A stretch of 64,000 bases of DNA from Pigmentiphaga sp. NML030171 (GCF_002188635.1 NZ_NINX01000019.1:1-64000), one strand, 5' to 3'; shown: positions 45,515 to 54,613, counted from the stretch's first letter. Notes: generated by a model not told the origin, from the sequence alone. Program-made: numbers and translations.

Positions 45515-47896
45515 TCATCCTCCCTGGCACGTCGAGTAGATGCTGGCCAACTCCCTCGTCACGAGCGCCTGCCAGCGCATGATGATGTAGCCGCAGACGG
45601 CCGACGAATGGATCCCCTCGCACGGCCAGTTCAACGGCAACGTGCCGCCATCGGCCTTGGCGATGCTGTTGCCGCCGCCGTCGCTCTGGTTGGCGGTGGT
45701 GGCCGCGTCGCGCGCCGCCCGGTCGAACTGGTCCGCCTGCTCGCGCAGCATGGCGGCCGTTCCGCCCCCGGCCTTTACCTTGGCCAGGGTCGACGCCACG
45801 TTGATCTCCAGGATTTCCTTGCGGGTGTCGGCCAGCATGGGCGTGGTATAGGGGCGTAGCTGGGGCGCCAGGTGCGCCATGGTTCCCGTGCAGCGCCCCC
45901 CTTGCGCGCCGGCCGTGGCACGCGCGGCCGCCGCGCCGGCCACCGGGCCGGCCCCTTCCCCCTGGCGCACGGCCTGGGGCCGCGGCTGGATCTTCGGGGC
46001 GGGTCCATCCGGCAGCGCCAGCTTCACCACCTGTCCGCCTGGCGTGGTCACGCTGGCGTTGCGCAGTTCCAGGTAATCCTCGTCGATCGCGCGCAGGTCG
46101 CCCGTCATGCTCATTTCCTTCGCGTCGGCGAACTGCCGGGCCTGCGCCGGCGGCAGCGGCACCGAGACCTGCACGTTGCGCCAGGTGCCGATGAACATGC
46201 CCCGGTCGGCGTCGTAGTCCCGCAGCGCGACCTTCATCGTATGTGGCATGGTCAGCGTGGCCAGCCGCTTCTGGTACTCGGCCGAGGTCTCGAACTTGTC
46301 CTTCTTCAAGGCGGCCAGGAACGCCGTGGTCGCCTTGCCGGCGCCGTCGTCGTAGGCGAGGCGCCAGAGACGCGAGCGCCAGCTGAATGACTGGCCGGTC
46401 AGCAGGTCCTGCTGGATGATGTACCCCGCCTGGAACCGGCCGGGCGGCAGGGTGCGCAGCAACTGGCCCGTCTTCGTGTCGAACAACTGCGCCGGTATCT
46501 GGGACTCGGTCGCATACGACGTCACCAGCACCTGGTCCGGGTGGCCCGGCAGCTCCTGGAACACGCCGGAGAACGACCGGTCCTGTGGAGACCTGCGGTG
46601 CAGCGTCTGCAACGTGATGCGGCGCTGCCACGTCGACGGATCCATGACGTCGACCTTGCCGGTCTGCTCATCGTGCAGGTAGGCGATCTCCCCCCAGCCC
46701 ATCAGCCGCTTGTTGCCGTTGCTGACGCGCACCATCGAACAATCGGGCAGACTCACCCTGACGGGCGGCTGTGCCGTCAGGATATTGCCCCGCTTGTCGG
46801 CATACGGTATCCCGGCGACATGGCCGGGCAGCTCGCACAGCATCTTCCCCTGGGCCACGTCCCACACCCTCAGCCGATGCGACGGGTTATCCCATTCCCC
46901 GATCTCGGAGTAGGCATACGGCGTGTTGCCTATCCATTGATAGCCGAGACGCTTGTACTGCTCCGCCGGACGCCGGTCGTCGCCGCGGAACTCGCCGGTC
47001 TTGACGCCATTGACGTAATAGCTGACCACGCCATCCTTGTGGGCGAGGAATTCCTGCCGGCCCTTGTCGTCGATGCGGGCAGCGCAAGCCTCGGCATCGT
47101 CCACCGACACGCCGCCCAGGTCGACTCCCCTGGCGTCGTAGTAGCTCACCCCCAGGCAGCGCAGTCCCTTGTCGGAATCGCTCATCCGCAAGTGCTGGAC
47201 GATGTAGCGGCCGCCCACCTCCTTCGACCACGGAAAGTACGCGCTCGGCGGCAACGTGCGCAGCGAATTGCCTTGCAGGTCGACCACTTCGGAACCGTTC
47301 TTCAGGCCGCTTACCAGCAGCGCCTCGTTGCCGACGAAGGCCAGCGAGCGGGAAGACTGGCCGGGCGGCACGCGGGTCGGCACCACCCTGTCCTTGCCCG
47401 ATGCCGTATCGCGCAGCATGATCCGCCCGTCCGTTGCCTCGAAGGCCAGCCAGGCGCCGTCGGGGGAGATACTGATGGTGGTGCGCGCCGTGATGTCGAA
47501 ATCCGGCCGCGCGTTGCCGGTTTCCTGCATGCCGAGCAGGCTTTTGTGAATCACGATGCGGTCCTGGTACTCGGGCGGCGGCGCCAGCGCCCGCAGGGCC
47601 CGCTCCTGTTCCTGCCTGGCCGCTTCCCGCTGCTCCCGCTGCCGGGCCGCCGCCTCGCGTTCCCGCTGCGCCTGCAGCTCCTGCTCGCGGCGCGCGTTCT
47701 CGGCGGCACGCTGCTCCTCCTCTTCCTGCCGCCGCTGATCCTCGGCGAGGGCCCGGCCGGTCTGCTCGATGATCTGGCCGAGCTGGCGGAACAGCGCGCC
47801 GGAATCTGCCGCCCGGGCCGGCGCCAGGCCGCCCGCGCAGGCAAGCGCGACCAAACCGCCCAGCATGCGAGAGCGGCAAGAAGAAGTGATATCCAT
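45515..47896 (-). CDS. Uncharacterised secreted coiled-coil / beta-propeller-like protein
   Basis: A 793-residue protein I do not recognise. A signal peptide ends APARAAD (about residue 30). Residues 35-105 are a charged Glu/Gln/Arg repeat region typical of a coiled coil (EDQRRQEEEEQRAAENARREQ). Then about 115-540 carries beta-strand-rich repeats with Trp/Tyr-Gly and SPDGAWLAF, LAFVGNEALLVSG, RLRVWDVAQGKML motifs, like a WD40-type or TolB-like propeller. The C-terminal 250 residues hold a conserved-looking helical end with WPCEGIHSSAVCGYIIMRW. Four or more cysteines suggest disulfides. The start at 47896 gives the best signal peptide; a longer frame begins at 47926. Confidence 0.75.
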   Translation of the reverse strand: MDITSSCRSRMLGGLVALACAGGLAPARAADSGALFRQLGQIIEQTGRALAEDQRRQEEEEQRAAENARREQELQAQREREAAARQREQREAARQEQERALRALAPPPEYQDRIVIHKSLLGMQETGNARPDFDITARTTISISPDGAWLAFEATDGRIMLRDTASGKDRVVPTRVPPGQSSRSLAFVGNEALLVSGLKNGSEVVDLQGNSLRTLPPSAYFPWSKEVGGRYIVQHLRMSDSDKGLRCLGVSYYDARGVDLGGVSVDDAEACAARIDDKGRQEFLAHKDGVVSYYVNGVKTGEFRGDDRRPAEQYKRLGYQWIGNTPYAYSEIGEWDNPSHRLRVWDVAQGKMLCELPGHVAGIPYADKRGNILTAQPPVRVSLPDCSMVRVSNGNKRLMGWGEIAYLHDEQTGKVDVMDPSTWQRRITLQTLHRRSPQDRSFSGVFQELPGHPDQVLVTSYATESQIPAQLFDTKTGQLLRTLPPGRFQAGYIIQQDLLTGQSFSWRSRLWRLAYDDGAGKATTAFLAALKKDKFETSAEYQKRLATLTMPHTMKVALRDYDADRGMFIGTWRNVQVSVPLPPAQARQFADAKEMSMTGDLRAIDEDYLELRNASVTTPGGQVVKLALPDGPAPKIQPRPQAVRQGEGAGPVAGAAAARATAGAQGGRCTGTMAHLAPQLRPYTTPMLADTRKEILEINVASTLAKVKAGGGTAAMLREQADQFDRAARDAATTANQSDGGGNSIAKADGGTLPLNWPCEGIHSSAVCGYIIMRWQALVTRELASIYSTCQGG

Positions 47897-48120
47897 GATG
47901 TGACTCTGCCAGCAGGAAAATCCCAAGCACGGGCAGCAACTGTCCCCCTTGTCTCAGGATATCGTCATGGCAGAACCATCACATCACTCAAATGGGGCAT
48001 CCGCGGCCATGAGGACGAGCCACGAAGCCAAATCCTATTGCCACGTTTCGTTTAATCAATTGGCGAAATATGGAAGCGCCCACTATCATCAAGAAGCATT
48101 CGCTCTAACTTCGATGTCGG
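47897..48120. other. Intergenic region with a candidate promoter
   Basis: The gap between the beta-propeller gene (minus) and a small plus-strand frame contains no convincing larger gene. Frames that cross it have rare-codon-like composition and no homology I recognise. It includes the promoter described separately at 48060-48089. Confidence 0.4.
48060..48089 (+). promoter_or_regulatory. Candidate sigma-70 promoter for the small plus-strand ORF
   Basis: TTGGCG at 48060-48065 (4 of 6) and TATCAT at 48084-48089 (5 of 6) lie 18 bp apart. The predicted start of transcription near 48096 is about 25 bases before the ATG at 48121. Confidence 0.45.
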
Positions 48121-48225
48121 ATGGAATCCATGCTTCTGGAAGTCCTGCTGGTCTGGCTGGCCTGTGCGCTGCTGGTGGTGTACAGCGTGGAACGCAAGAG
48201 AAGAAAACGCGGCTCGGCCAAATGA
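48121..48225 (+). CDS. Small hydrophobic protein, 34 residues (candidate)
   Basis: A short frame too small for usual gene calls. It reads MESMLLEVLLVWLACALL, then VVYSVERKRRKRGSAK: one hydrophobic segment followed by a strongly basic tail, the standard look of a one-pass small membrane protein with a cytoplasmic C-terminus. An alternative Met is at codon 4. It sits 25 bases behind a plausible sigma-70 promoter, but the ribosome site is weak. I know no family. It could be a chance frame; shape and promoter raise the odds. Confidence 0.45.
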   Translation: MESMLLEVLLVWLACALLVVYSVERKRRKRGSAK

Positions 48226-48259
48226 GCGCGCCGTGCGGCGGCGCGATGGATCCGTACCT

Positions 48260-48430
48260 TTACAGGCACCCCACGGCGAAGCTGGACAGCAGCCGGGATT
48301 CCGGGACGCCGCCCGCATGGCAGGCGATGCGGAGGATCGCGGCGTTCAGGAAACAGACGGCCAGGAAGGCGACGAGGACACGCAGGAACCGCTTGAGCAG
48401 CGGCCTTTCCGTCTCGCTGTAATAGCTCAT
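48260..48430 (-). CDS. Small hydrophobic protein, 56 residues (candidate)
   Basis: A minus-strand frame from ATG at 48430 to TAA at 48260, too short for standard calling. It starts MSYYSETERPLLKRF, then a hydrophobic helix LRVLVAFLAVCFLNAAILRI, then CHAGGVPESRLLSSFAVGCL. Codon use is strongly G/C in third positions, like real genes here, and basic residues precede the helix as expected for an inner-membrane protein. No good ribosome site is seen before the ATG. It faces the 34-residue candidate convergently. Function unknown. Confidence 0.55.
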   Translation of the reverse strand: MSYYSETERPLLKRFLRVLVAFLAVCFLNAAILRIACHAGGVPESRLLSSFAVGCL

Positions 48431-48485
48431 ACGACGATGTGCAATTGATTCTAATTGCTAAACACGTTACAGCATCCTCCTTTTA

Positions 48486-48501
48486 TTCGCAATTATGCGA
48501 A
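48486..48501. promoter_or_regulatory. Palindrome upstream of the 56-residue candidate gene
   Basis: TTCGCA-ATTA-TGCGAA is a perfect 6-bp dyad with a 4-base centre in an AT-rich 60 bp (48431-48505). It lies between the FabG-like gene stop and the small minus-strand gene. On the minus strand AAAGGAGG follows it, then a two-codon ATG-CTG-TAA mini-frame. It may be an operator or end-of-transcript hairpin. Confidence 0.35.
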
Positions 48502-48535
48502 CGATGTAGCCGTGATATGAACCGCCGGCCATAGG

Positions 48536-49282
48536 TCAGACGGACATCCCCCCCGACACCTCCAACGCCACGCCATTGACGTAGCTCGCCTCGTCGGAAG
48601 CCAGGAAGGCGTACACATTGGCGATTTCCTCCGGCGCTCCCAGCCGCCTCATCCAGCAGGAGGTGCGGAACCCGTCCAGCACCTTCTCGGGCATGCTCTT
48701 CAGGATGTCGGTCTCGACGAAGCCCGGGCAGACCGCGTTCACCCGTATCCCCTTGGGGCCCAGTTCGCGGGCCCAGGTCTTGGTGAAACCGATCACGCCG
48801 AACTTGCTGGCCGCATAGTTGGTCTGCCCGAAATTCCCGTACAGGCCGACCACGCTCGATGCGTTCAGGATGACGCCGCGCTGCTGTTCCAGCATGGTAT
48901 CGACGACGGCCTGGGTGCAATTGAACACGCCCTTCAGGTTCACGTCGATGACCTGGTCGAACTGCTGTTCGGTCATGCGCGCCAGCCGCGCATCCTGCGT
49001 GATGCCCGCGTTGTTGACCAGGATATCTATGCGGTGGAACCTGGACTTGATGGCTGCGACGACCGCGTCGATTCCCTCGCGGTCGGTCACGTCCAGCGCA
49101 TGGGCCACGGCCTGGTGGCCGGCCTCCTGCAGCGCCCGCGCCTGTTCCCGCGCGGCGTCGGCCGCCCGGTCGCACAGGATCACCGTGGCGCCCTCGCCGG
49201 CGAATTTCCATGCGGTGGCCCGCCCGATGCCGGCGGCGGCTCCCGTGATGATGGCTACTCGGTCTTTCAGCTTCACTGACAT
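48536..49282 (-). CDS. FabG/PhaB-like 3-oxoacyl reductase (SDR)
   Basis: A 248-residue classical [15 protein letters not shown] cofactor loop, [14 protein letters not shown] (the AGITQD form is common to acetoacetyl-CoA and 3-oxoacyl-ACP reductases), catalytic NASSVVG...YAASK, and the PGFVETDI loop. NADPH-dependent reduction of 3-oxoacyl thioesters is likely. No fatty acid or PHA genes are adjacent, so its pathway is unclear. Ends [10 protein letters not shown], as usual. Confidence 0.88.
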   Translation of the reverse strand: MSVKLKDRVAIITGAAAGIGRATAWKFAGEGATVILCDRAADAAREQARALQEAGHQAVAHALDVTDREGIDAVVAAIKSRFHRIDILVNNAGITQDARLARMTEQQFDQVIDVNLKGVFNCTQAVVDTMLEQQRGVILNASSVVGLYGNFGQTNYAASKFGVIGFTKTWARELGPKGIRVNAVCPGFVETDILKSMPEKVLDGFRTSCWMRRLGAPEEIANVYAFLASDEASYVNGVALEVSGGMSV

Positions 49283-49437
49283 CCCCTCTGTATGGAATCC
49301 GGCCTCTTCCGGAACGCCGGGCCGGGCACCGGTTCGGCGCCAGTGTGTTTTTACCCTGTCCGGCGGAGTCCCGCATCCGCAGCAATGACGCGGTCATATC
49401 GACCCCCTAATCTGCGCCGCTTTCGGGGGAACAAACG

Positions 49438-51381
49438 ATGTCCATACGTATCGCCAAGACCGGGCGCGGGGCGGCCGCCGCCCTGGCGCTCGCCGTGCTG
49501 TCCACGCTGGCCGCCTGCGGCGGTGGAGACGGCTCCGCTTCGACCGGCCCCGGCACGCCGACCGGCCCCAGCACACCGACGGATCCGGTCACGCCCACGC
49601 TGCGCGTCGGCATCCTGCCCGACACCCAGGGCGGCGACTCCGGCGTCGCCCTGCATCCCATGAAGGCCATCCTGGACCTGTACGCGAAGTCGGGGGTCAA
49701 CGTGGTCCTGGCGGTGGGCGATCTCGTGGAAAACGGCACCCCGGCCGAATACGCGCTGTGGCGCGGCCTGGCGGAGCAGTACAAGGGCAGGATGACCATC
49801 CTGCCCATCATGGGCAACCACGACCCCAAGGGCATAGACCAGGACTGGTACGACACGGTGGAAGGCTTCATCCCCACCGACGCATGGCACATGCCCGGCT
49901 CGGCCTACAAGAACTACGCGCTGGTGCGCGACAACGTGCTGTTCATCAACATCTCGTACGGCTGGCTGGAACGGGCCTACGACTTCGTGGAAGGCATGGT
50001 CAAGGAACACGGAGGCAAGGTCGACCACATCATCCTCCAGACCCACAACTCCTTCGCCGGCAACCGCTACGGCCTGGTACGGGAGAACATCGTCGACGGC
50101 AGCCTGGCCATCGTCAACGACACCAAGTTCCGCGAAGCCTACGACAAATACCGCAAGCTGTTCGCCGAACACGACGTGATCTACGTCTCGGGGCACGAGC
50201 ACCACTATGCCCGCAGCCTCATCCGCGACGATTCCGACCTTGGCTTCCAGCAGATCATCTCGGGCGACGCCGCCTACAAGGGCTACGAGACGCGCTTCGG
50301 CGAACACGAACGCATCCAGAGCGTGCTGATGCACAAGGTGCAGCACGAGGACACGGGCTTTGTCGATGCCAACGCCTCGATCTTCACCATCCAGGGCGGC
50401 ATGCTGGACTACCGCTCGTACTTCGCCACGCATTCCGTCACCCGCAACGAGGACGGCCCCAAGGAACTCGCCACGCCGCAGTGGAAACTGCTGGACCGGT
50501 TCGTCCGCTCCACGCAGCGCTGTGAAAAGGTGGTGTTCCCTGGCAGCGTGCCCGCCGACATCCAGCGCAACAGCGCCTACGATCCGTCCTATCGCACCAG
50601 CTATTGCGCCTCGGCCAGCGGCCATCGCGCGCGCCTGCTGGACGGTACGAACCGCAGCTTCAACCGCTACGACACCCGCACCCGCGGCATGAGCGCCACG
50701 CCCGGCTACTCCTACGCCGGCAGCAACATGGAGATGCTGTCCATGATGTACCGCTACATGTTCATCAGCGACGAGAGCTTCAGCCGCAACCTCAACAACA
50801 GCCAGCGTGCGCGGCTGGTGAACGAGGGCACCGGGGACGAGGAGATCGAGGTCCGCGCGACCACCATCGACCTGAAGAAGCTGGTCGCGCTGAACTGGCA
50901 GGAGCGCGGCAAGGACACGGTGTCCGACGTGCTGTGGATAAGCGGCATCGCGGGGCAGACCGGCACCTACATCGATCCGTGGGGACGCGCCAAGGACATC
51001 ACGGCCACCACCGGCCTGCCGGGCAGCTACGGCGACGGTTCGGAAAGCGGCAAGCTGCCGGTGCAGTTGCCGGCGCATGCCACGCGCCAGTGGGAACTCA
51101 GCGCCGACCAGGGCGGCGACACCTATGTGCTGGAGTTCGCGCTGCCCTCGGGCGCCGACGCCACCGCCACCACGCTGGCGCGCCGCGACGCGGACGGCAA
51201 GTGGGTCGCGCTGGCCTCCGCCGCGTGCATCAGCAAGCAGCCCTACCAGGCCGCGTTCTTGACCGCCCTGCCCGCCGACGTCGATGCCTCGTGCGCCGTG
51301 GCCGTGGGCTATGACGCCACGAAATCGGCCTACTGGGCACGGGTCGACAAGGAAGGGGCGTTCGCGGTGGTGGCGCGCTAG
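49438..51381 (+). CDS. Metallophosphoesterase lipoprotein
   Basis: A 647-residue calcineurin-like phosphoesterase with a lipobox (LSTLAAC, lipid Cys about residue 22) and a Thr/Pro/Gly-rich linker (about 30-52) that probably holds it off the membrane. Motifs: ILPDTQ, VGDLVENG, IMGNHDP, LQTHNSF and SGHEHHYAR. The first is DTQ rather than the usual DxH, seen in extracellular family members. A large C-terminal part (about 330-647) of unknown fold follows. GGGGGAA precedes the ATG. Probably faces the periplasm or outside. Confidence 0.85.
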   Translation: MSIRIAKTGRGAAAALALAVLSTLAACGGGDGSASTGPGTPTGPSTPTDPVTPTLRVGILPDTQGGDSGVALHPMKAILDLYAKSGVNVVLAVGDLVENGTPAEYALWRGLAEQYKGRMTILPIMGNHDPKGIDQDWYDTVEGFIPTDAWHMPGSAYKNYALVRDNVLFINISYGWLERAYDFVEGMVKEHGGKVDHIILQTHNSFAGNRYGLVRENIVDGSLAIVNDTKFREAYDKYRKLFAEHDVIYVSGHEHHYARSLIRDDSDLGFQQIISGDAAYKGYETRFGEHERIQSVLMHKVQHEDTGFVDANASIFTIQGGMLDYRSYFATHSVTRNEDGPKELATPQWKLLDRFVRSTQRCEKVVFPGSVPADIQRNSAYDPSYRTSYCASASGHRARLLDGTNRSFNRYDTRTRGMSATPGYSYAGSNMEMLSMMYRYMFISDESFSRNLNNSQRARLVNEGTGDEEIEVRATTIDLKKLVALNWQERGKDTVSDVLWISGIAGQTGTYIDPWGRAKDITATTGLPGSYGDGSESGKLPVQLPAHATRQWELSADQGGDTYVLEFALPSGADATATTLARRDADGKWVALASAACISKQPYQAAFLTALPADVDASCAVAVGYDATKSAYWARVDKEGAFAVVAR

Positions 51382-51467
51382 GCTCAAGCAAGGCCGTCCG
51401 GCGTTTTCAGGAGCCGGCCATCCCTATATCATTCCCGGGAACATGGCCACGATTCCTCTTTCCTGAC

Positions 51468-52790
51468 ATGCCGGCGGCGGCCAGCGGCCCCACCCCGGCC
51501 CCCGTCATCTCGCGCGGATCCCTGACGATCGCCGCCCTGTCGACGATCGTCGAATGGTACGACTTCACGCTGTACCTGTACTTCGCGACGGTCCTGTCCC
51601 GCGTCTTCTTCGGCGGCGGCGAGCTCTCCCTGCTGGCCACGCTGGCCGGCTTCGCCGTCTCGTACTTCATGCGTCCCCTGGGCGCCCTCGTGTTCGGCCA
51701 CATCGGCGATCGCCACGGCCGCCGCCGTACGCTGCTGCTGTCCATGGCGCTGATGACGGCCGCCATGCTGGCGACCGCGCTGCTGCCCGCCTACGGCAGC
51801 CTGGGCGCCACGGCCGGCGTGCTGCTGCTGGTCCTGCGCTGCCTGATGGCCTTCTCGGTGGGCGGCGAATATACCAGCGTGGTGGCTTACCTGCTGGAAG
51901 GCGCGCCTCCCGGTCGCCGGGGCTTGGTCACGTCGCTCGCCTCGGCCGCCAGCGAAGTCGGCGCGCTGCTGGCGGTGGCGGTGTCGGCCGCGACCGTGGC
52001 GCTGCTGGATACCCCCCGGCTCGACGCCTGGGGATGGCGCATTCCCTTCTTCGTCGGCGCTGCCCTGGCGGGCAGCATCTGGATCGCCCGCTCGGCCATG
52101 CAGGAGTCGCCGGACTTCGAAAGGCAGCAGCGCCAGCGCACCATACCCGCCTCGCCCATCCTGCATACGCTCACGCATCACCGCACCGCCGTGCTGAGGA
52201 CCTTCGCGATCTCGGCGCTGGGCTCCATCACGTATTACGTCGGCATCACCTACGTGCCCGCCTTCCTGTCCTCGAACGGAGGCCGCGGGGAAGCCGAATC
52301 GCTCTGGCTATCGACCGTCGCCGCCGTGGCGGTCATCGCGGCCACGCCCGTGGCCGGCGCACTGTCGGACCGCCTGGGACGCCGGCCCATGCTGATCGGG
52401 CTCGCCGTCCTGGGCGCGGCCCTGCCGCTGTTCATGTTCACCTACATGGCACACGGCACCACCGTCCAGGTCGCCCTGGGCGCTGTCGCGCTGGCGCTGG
52501 TCGCCGGCGGCGTCAGCGCCGTGGGCGCTCCCGCCACGGCCGAGCAATTCCCGGGCGAAGGCCGGCTGAGCGGACTCGCGCTGGGCGCGACCGCGGCCAC
52601 CGCGCTGTTCGGGGGAATGACGCCTTTCCTGGCGGAATGGCTGGTACAGGCCACGGGCTGGACGGCCGCGCCGGGCGCGATGATCGCGGTGGTCGCGCTG
52701 GCGGTGCTGCCCGTCCTGCGGCAAATGCCGGAGACCGCGCCTCGGGCGGCACATGAGCGGGCCTCGCCGGCCACCGAGTCTTCCCGCTAG
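51468..52790 (+). CDS. MFS transporter, metabolite:H+ symporter (MHS) type
   Basis: A 440-residue protein with about 12 hydrophobic segments. The start of helix 1, STIVEWYDFTLYLYFATVL, and motif A (GHIGDRHGRRRTLLLSM) are typical of the MHS subfamily, which includes proline/betaine, citrate and shikimate symporters. It therefore likely imports an organic acid or zwitterion with protons. Substrate cannot be named. It stands alone; the downstream HxlR gene is convergent. Confidence 0.85.
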   Translation: MPAAASGPTPAPVISRGSLTIAALSTIVEWYDFTLYLYFATVLSRVFFGGGELSLLATLAGFAVSYFMRPLGALVFGHIGDRHGRRRTLLLSMALMTAAMLATALLPAYGSLGATAGVLLLVLRCLMAFSVGGEYTSVVAYLLEGAPPGRRGLVTSLASAASEVGALLAVAVSAATVALLDTPRLDAWGWRIPFFVGAALAGSIWIARSAMQESPDFERQQRQRTIPASPILHTLTHHRTAVLRTFAISALGSITYYVGITYVPAFLSSNGGRGEAESLWLSTVAAVAVIAATPVAGALSDRLGRRPMLIGLAVLGAALPLFMFTYMAHGTTVQVALGAVALALVAGGVSAVGAPATAEQFPGEGRLSGLALGATAATALFGGMTPFLAEWLVQATGWTAAPGAMIAVVALAVLPVLRQMPETAPRAAHERASPATESSR

Positions 52791-52834
52791 TGCCGGGCGC
52801 CAGGCGGTTCGGGTGAACGGCGCCGCCCTGCCCG

Positions 52835-53284
52835 CTATTCCTCGGGCACCCTGAGCAGCACCGTGTCGTCCGGCCCCACCGACCGCCCGTCCGGCGCACG
52901 GATGTCCAGCCGGACCGGCAGGCCGGTCTCGCGGTCGACCAGTTCGGAATGCGCTTCGCCCGGCTTGAACAGATGGCGCTCGCCGAACTGGCGCAGGGCA
53001 ACCATCACCGGGAACAGGTCCCGGCCCATGGCCGTCAGGCGGTACTCCATCCGCGCGCCGCTGTCCCCCACCGGGACGGCCTCCAGGATGCCGCGCGACA
53101 CCAGGGTGCGCAGGCGCTCGGTCAGGATGTTCTTCGCGATGCCCAGGCTTTTCTGGAACTCGCTGAAACGCGTCAGGCCATCGAACGCGTCGCGCACGAT
53201 CAACAGCGACCACCAGTCGCCGATCACGTCCAGCGACCGGGCGCTGGGGCAGTAATCCCCCTTCAGGCTTTTTCGTCCGACCAT
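52835..53284 (-). CDS. HxlR-family transcriptional regulator
   Basis: A 149-residue winged-helix protein with the HxlR opening DYCPSARSLDVIGDWWSLLIVRDAFDG, where the conserved Cys could be redox- or ligand-responsive. The recognition helix is in GIAKNILTERLRTLVSRGIL. It is divergent from the MFS gene at 53384; two near-identical inverted sites lie between them, so it probably represses both its own gene and the transporter. Confidence 0.88.
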   Translation of the reverse strand: MVGRKSLKGDYCPSARSLDVIGDWWSLLIVRDAFDGLTRFSEFQKSLGIAKNILTERLRTLVSRGILEAVPVGDSGARMEYRLTAMGRDLFPVMVALRQFGERHLFKPGEAHSELVDRETGLPVRLDIRAPDGRSVGPDDTVLLRVPEE

Positions 53285-53307
53285 GGTCCGCGCTCCATCG
53301 ATTATTA

Positions 53308-53362
53308 GGTTGCATTATAAAACTAAAACCCTTATCCTCCCGAACGGTTTTGTAATGAAACC
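53308..53362. promoter_or_regulatory. Two inverted HxlR-type operator copies in a divergent promoter
   Basis: GGTTGCATTATAAAACT at 53308-53324 and, in reverse orientation, GGTTTTGTAATGAAACC at 53346-53362; 14 of 17 positions match. A perfect TATAAT on the minus strand (53319-53314) lies within site 1, and TTGCAT (53310) with TATCCT (53333) may serve the transporter. Binding here would block both promoters. Confidence 0.55.
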
Positions 53363-53383
53363 AAATTATCGGGAGTTTCAACC

Positions 53384-54613
53384 ATGGGTTCTACAGCAAG
53401 CGCGGCGCCATCGCCGCTCACGCGTCCGGTCACGCTGCTTTTCGCGGTCGCCAGCGGCCTGGCCGTCGCCAACGCCTATTTCGCCCACCCCTTGCTGGAC
53501 GTCATGGCGGACGACCTCGGCCTGTCGCACGCGGTGGCCGGCCTCATCGTGGGCGCGACCCAGCTCGGGTACGGGCTGGGCCTGGTCCTGCTGGTGCCGC
53601 TGGGCGACCTGCTCGATCGCCGCATGCTCATCATCGGGCAGTCGCTGCTTTCCGTGCTGGCCCTGGCCTGCGCAGGACTCTCATCGACGGCGGCCATGCT
53701 GCTCGCCTCCATGGCGGCCGTGGGCCTGCTCGCGGTCGTCACCCAGGCGCTGGTCGCCTACGCGGCCACGCTCGCCCGGCCATCCGAACGAGGCCAGGTC
53801 GTGGGCGTGGTCACCAGCGGCATCGTGCTCGGCATACTGTTGGCGCGCACCGCCGCGGGCCTCCTGACCGACCTGTCGGGATGGCGGACGGTGTACCTGG
53901 TGTCGGCGGCGCTGACGCTGGCGATCGCCGGGCTGCTCTACAAGGCCCTGCCCCGCCAGCGGCGCACCGGGACCCGGATTTCCTATCCGCGCCTGATCGC
54001 ATCGGTGTTCACGCTGTTCCTGGAAGAACCGGTCTTGCGCATCCGCGCCATCATCGCGATGCTGATCTTCGCCGACATCACGACGCTGCTCGCGCCCATG
54101 GTGCTGCCGCTCGCCGCGCCACCCTTCTCGCTCTCCCATACCGAGGTCGGCCTGTTCGGACTGGCCGGGGCCGCCGGCGCGCTGGGCGCCGCGCGCGCCG
54201 GCCGCTGGGCCGATCGCGGGCACGGCCAGCGCACGACCGGCATCGCGCTCGCCCTGATGCTGGCCGCCTGGCTGCCGATCTCGATGCTGCCGCATTCCAT
54301 CCTGTGGCTGGTCCTGGGCGTCCTGGTGATCGACTTCGGGCTGCAGGCGGCGCACGTCACCAACCAGGGCATGATCTATCGCGTGCGGCCCGAAGCGCAG
54401 AATCGCCTGACCGCCGCCTACATGGTGTTCTACTCCATCGGCAGCGCGGCCGGCTCATCGATCTCGACCATGGTCTATGCCCACGCGGGCTGGAACGGCG
54501 TGTGCCTGATGGGCGCGGGCATCGGCGCTGCGGCCCTGCTCTTCTGGGCGGCCACCCTGCGCGCCACGCCGGCGGCGGCTACCGCCCGGACGGCCGGTTC
54601 CGCCCCCGGCTAG
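53384..54613 (+). CDS. MFS exporter controlled by the divergent HxlR protein
   Basis: A 409-residue protein with about 12 hydrophobic segments. N-terminal helix VTLLFAVASGLAVANAYFAHPLLDVMADDLG and motif A region LLVPLGDLLDRRMLII are typical for DHA1-like exporters of the YdhP/AraJ kind. It has a good CGGGAG 8 bases before the ATG. Most likely exports a toxic compound sensed by the HxlR protein. Its stop overlaps the convergent kinase gene by four bases. Confidence 0.85.
   Translation: MGSTASAAPSPLTRPVTLLFAVASGLAVANAYFAHPLLDVMADDLGLSHAVAGLIVGATQLGYGLGLVLLVPLGDLLDRRMLIIGQSLLSVLALACAGLSSTAAMLLASMAAVGLLAVVTQALVAYAATLARPSERGQVVGVVTSGIVLGILLARTAAGLLTDLSGWRTVYLVSAALTLAIAGLLYKALPRQRRTGTRISYPRLIASVFTLFLEEPVLRIRAIIAMLIFADITTLLAPMVLPLAAPPFSLSHTEVGLFGLAGAAGALGAARAGRWADRGHGQRTTGIALALMLAAWLPISMLPHSILWLVLGVLVIDFGLQAAHVTNQGMIYRVRPEAQNRLTAAYMVFYSIGSAAGSSISTMVYAHAGWNGVCLMGAGIGAAALLFWAATLRATPAAATARTAGSAPG

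Noticed and set aside
47949-48422. 157-codon plus-strand frame
   Set aside because: It overlaps two better small candidates, has no recognisable fold and its composition is not like that of real genes here.
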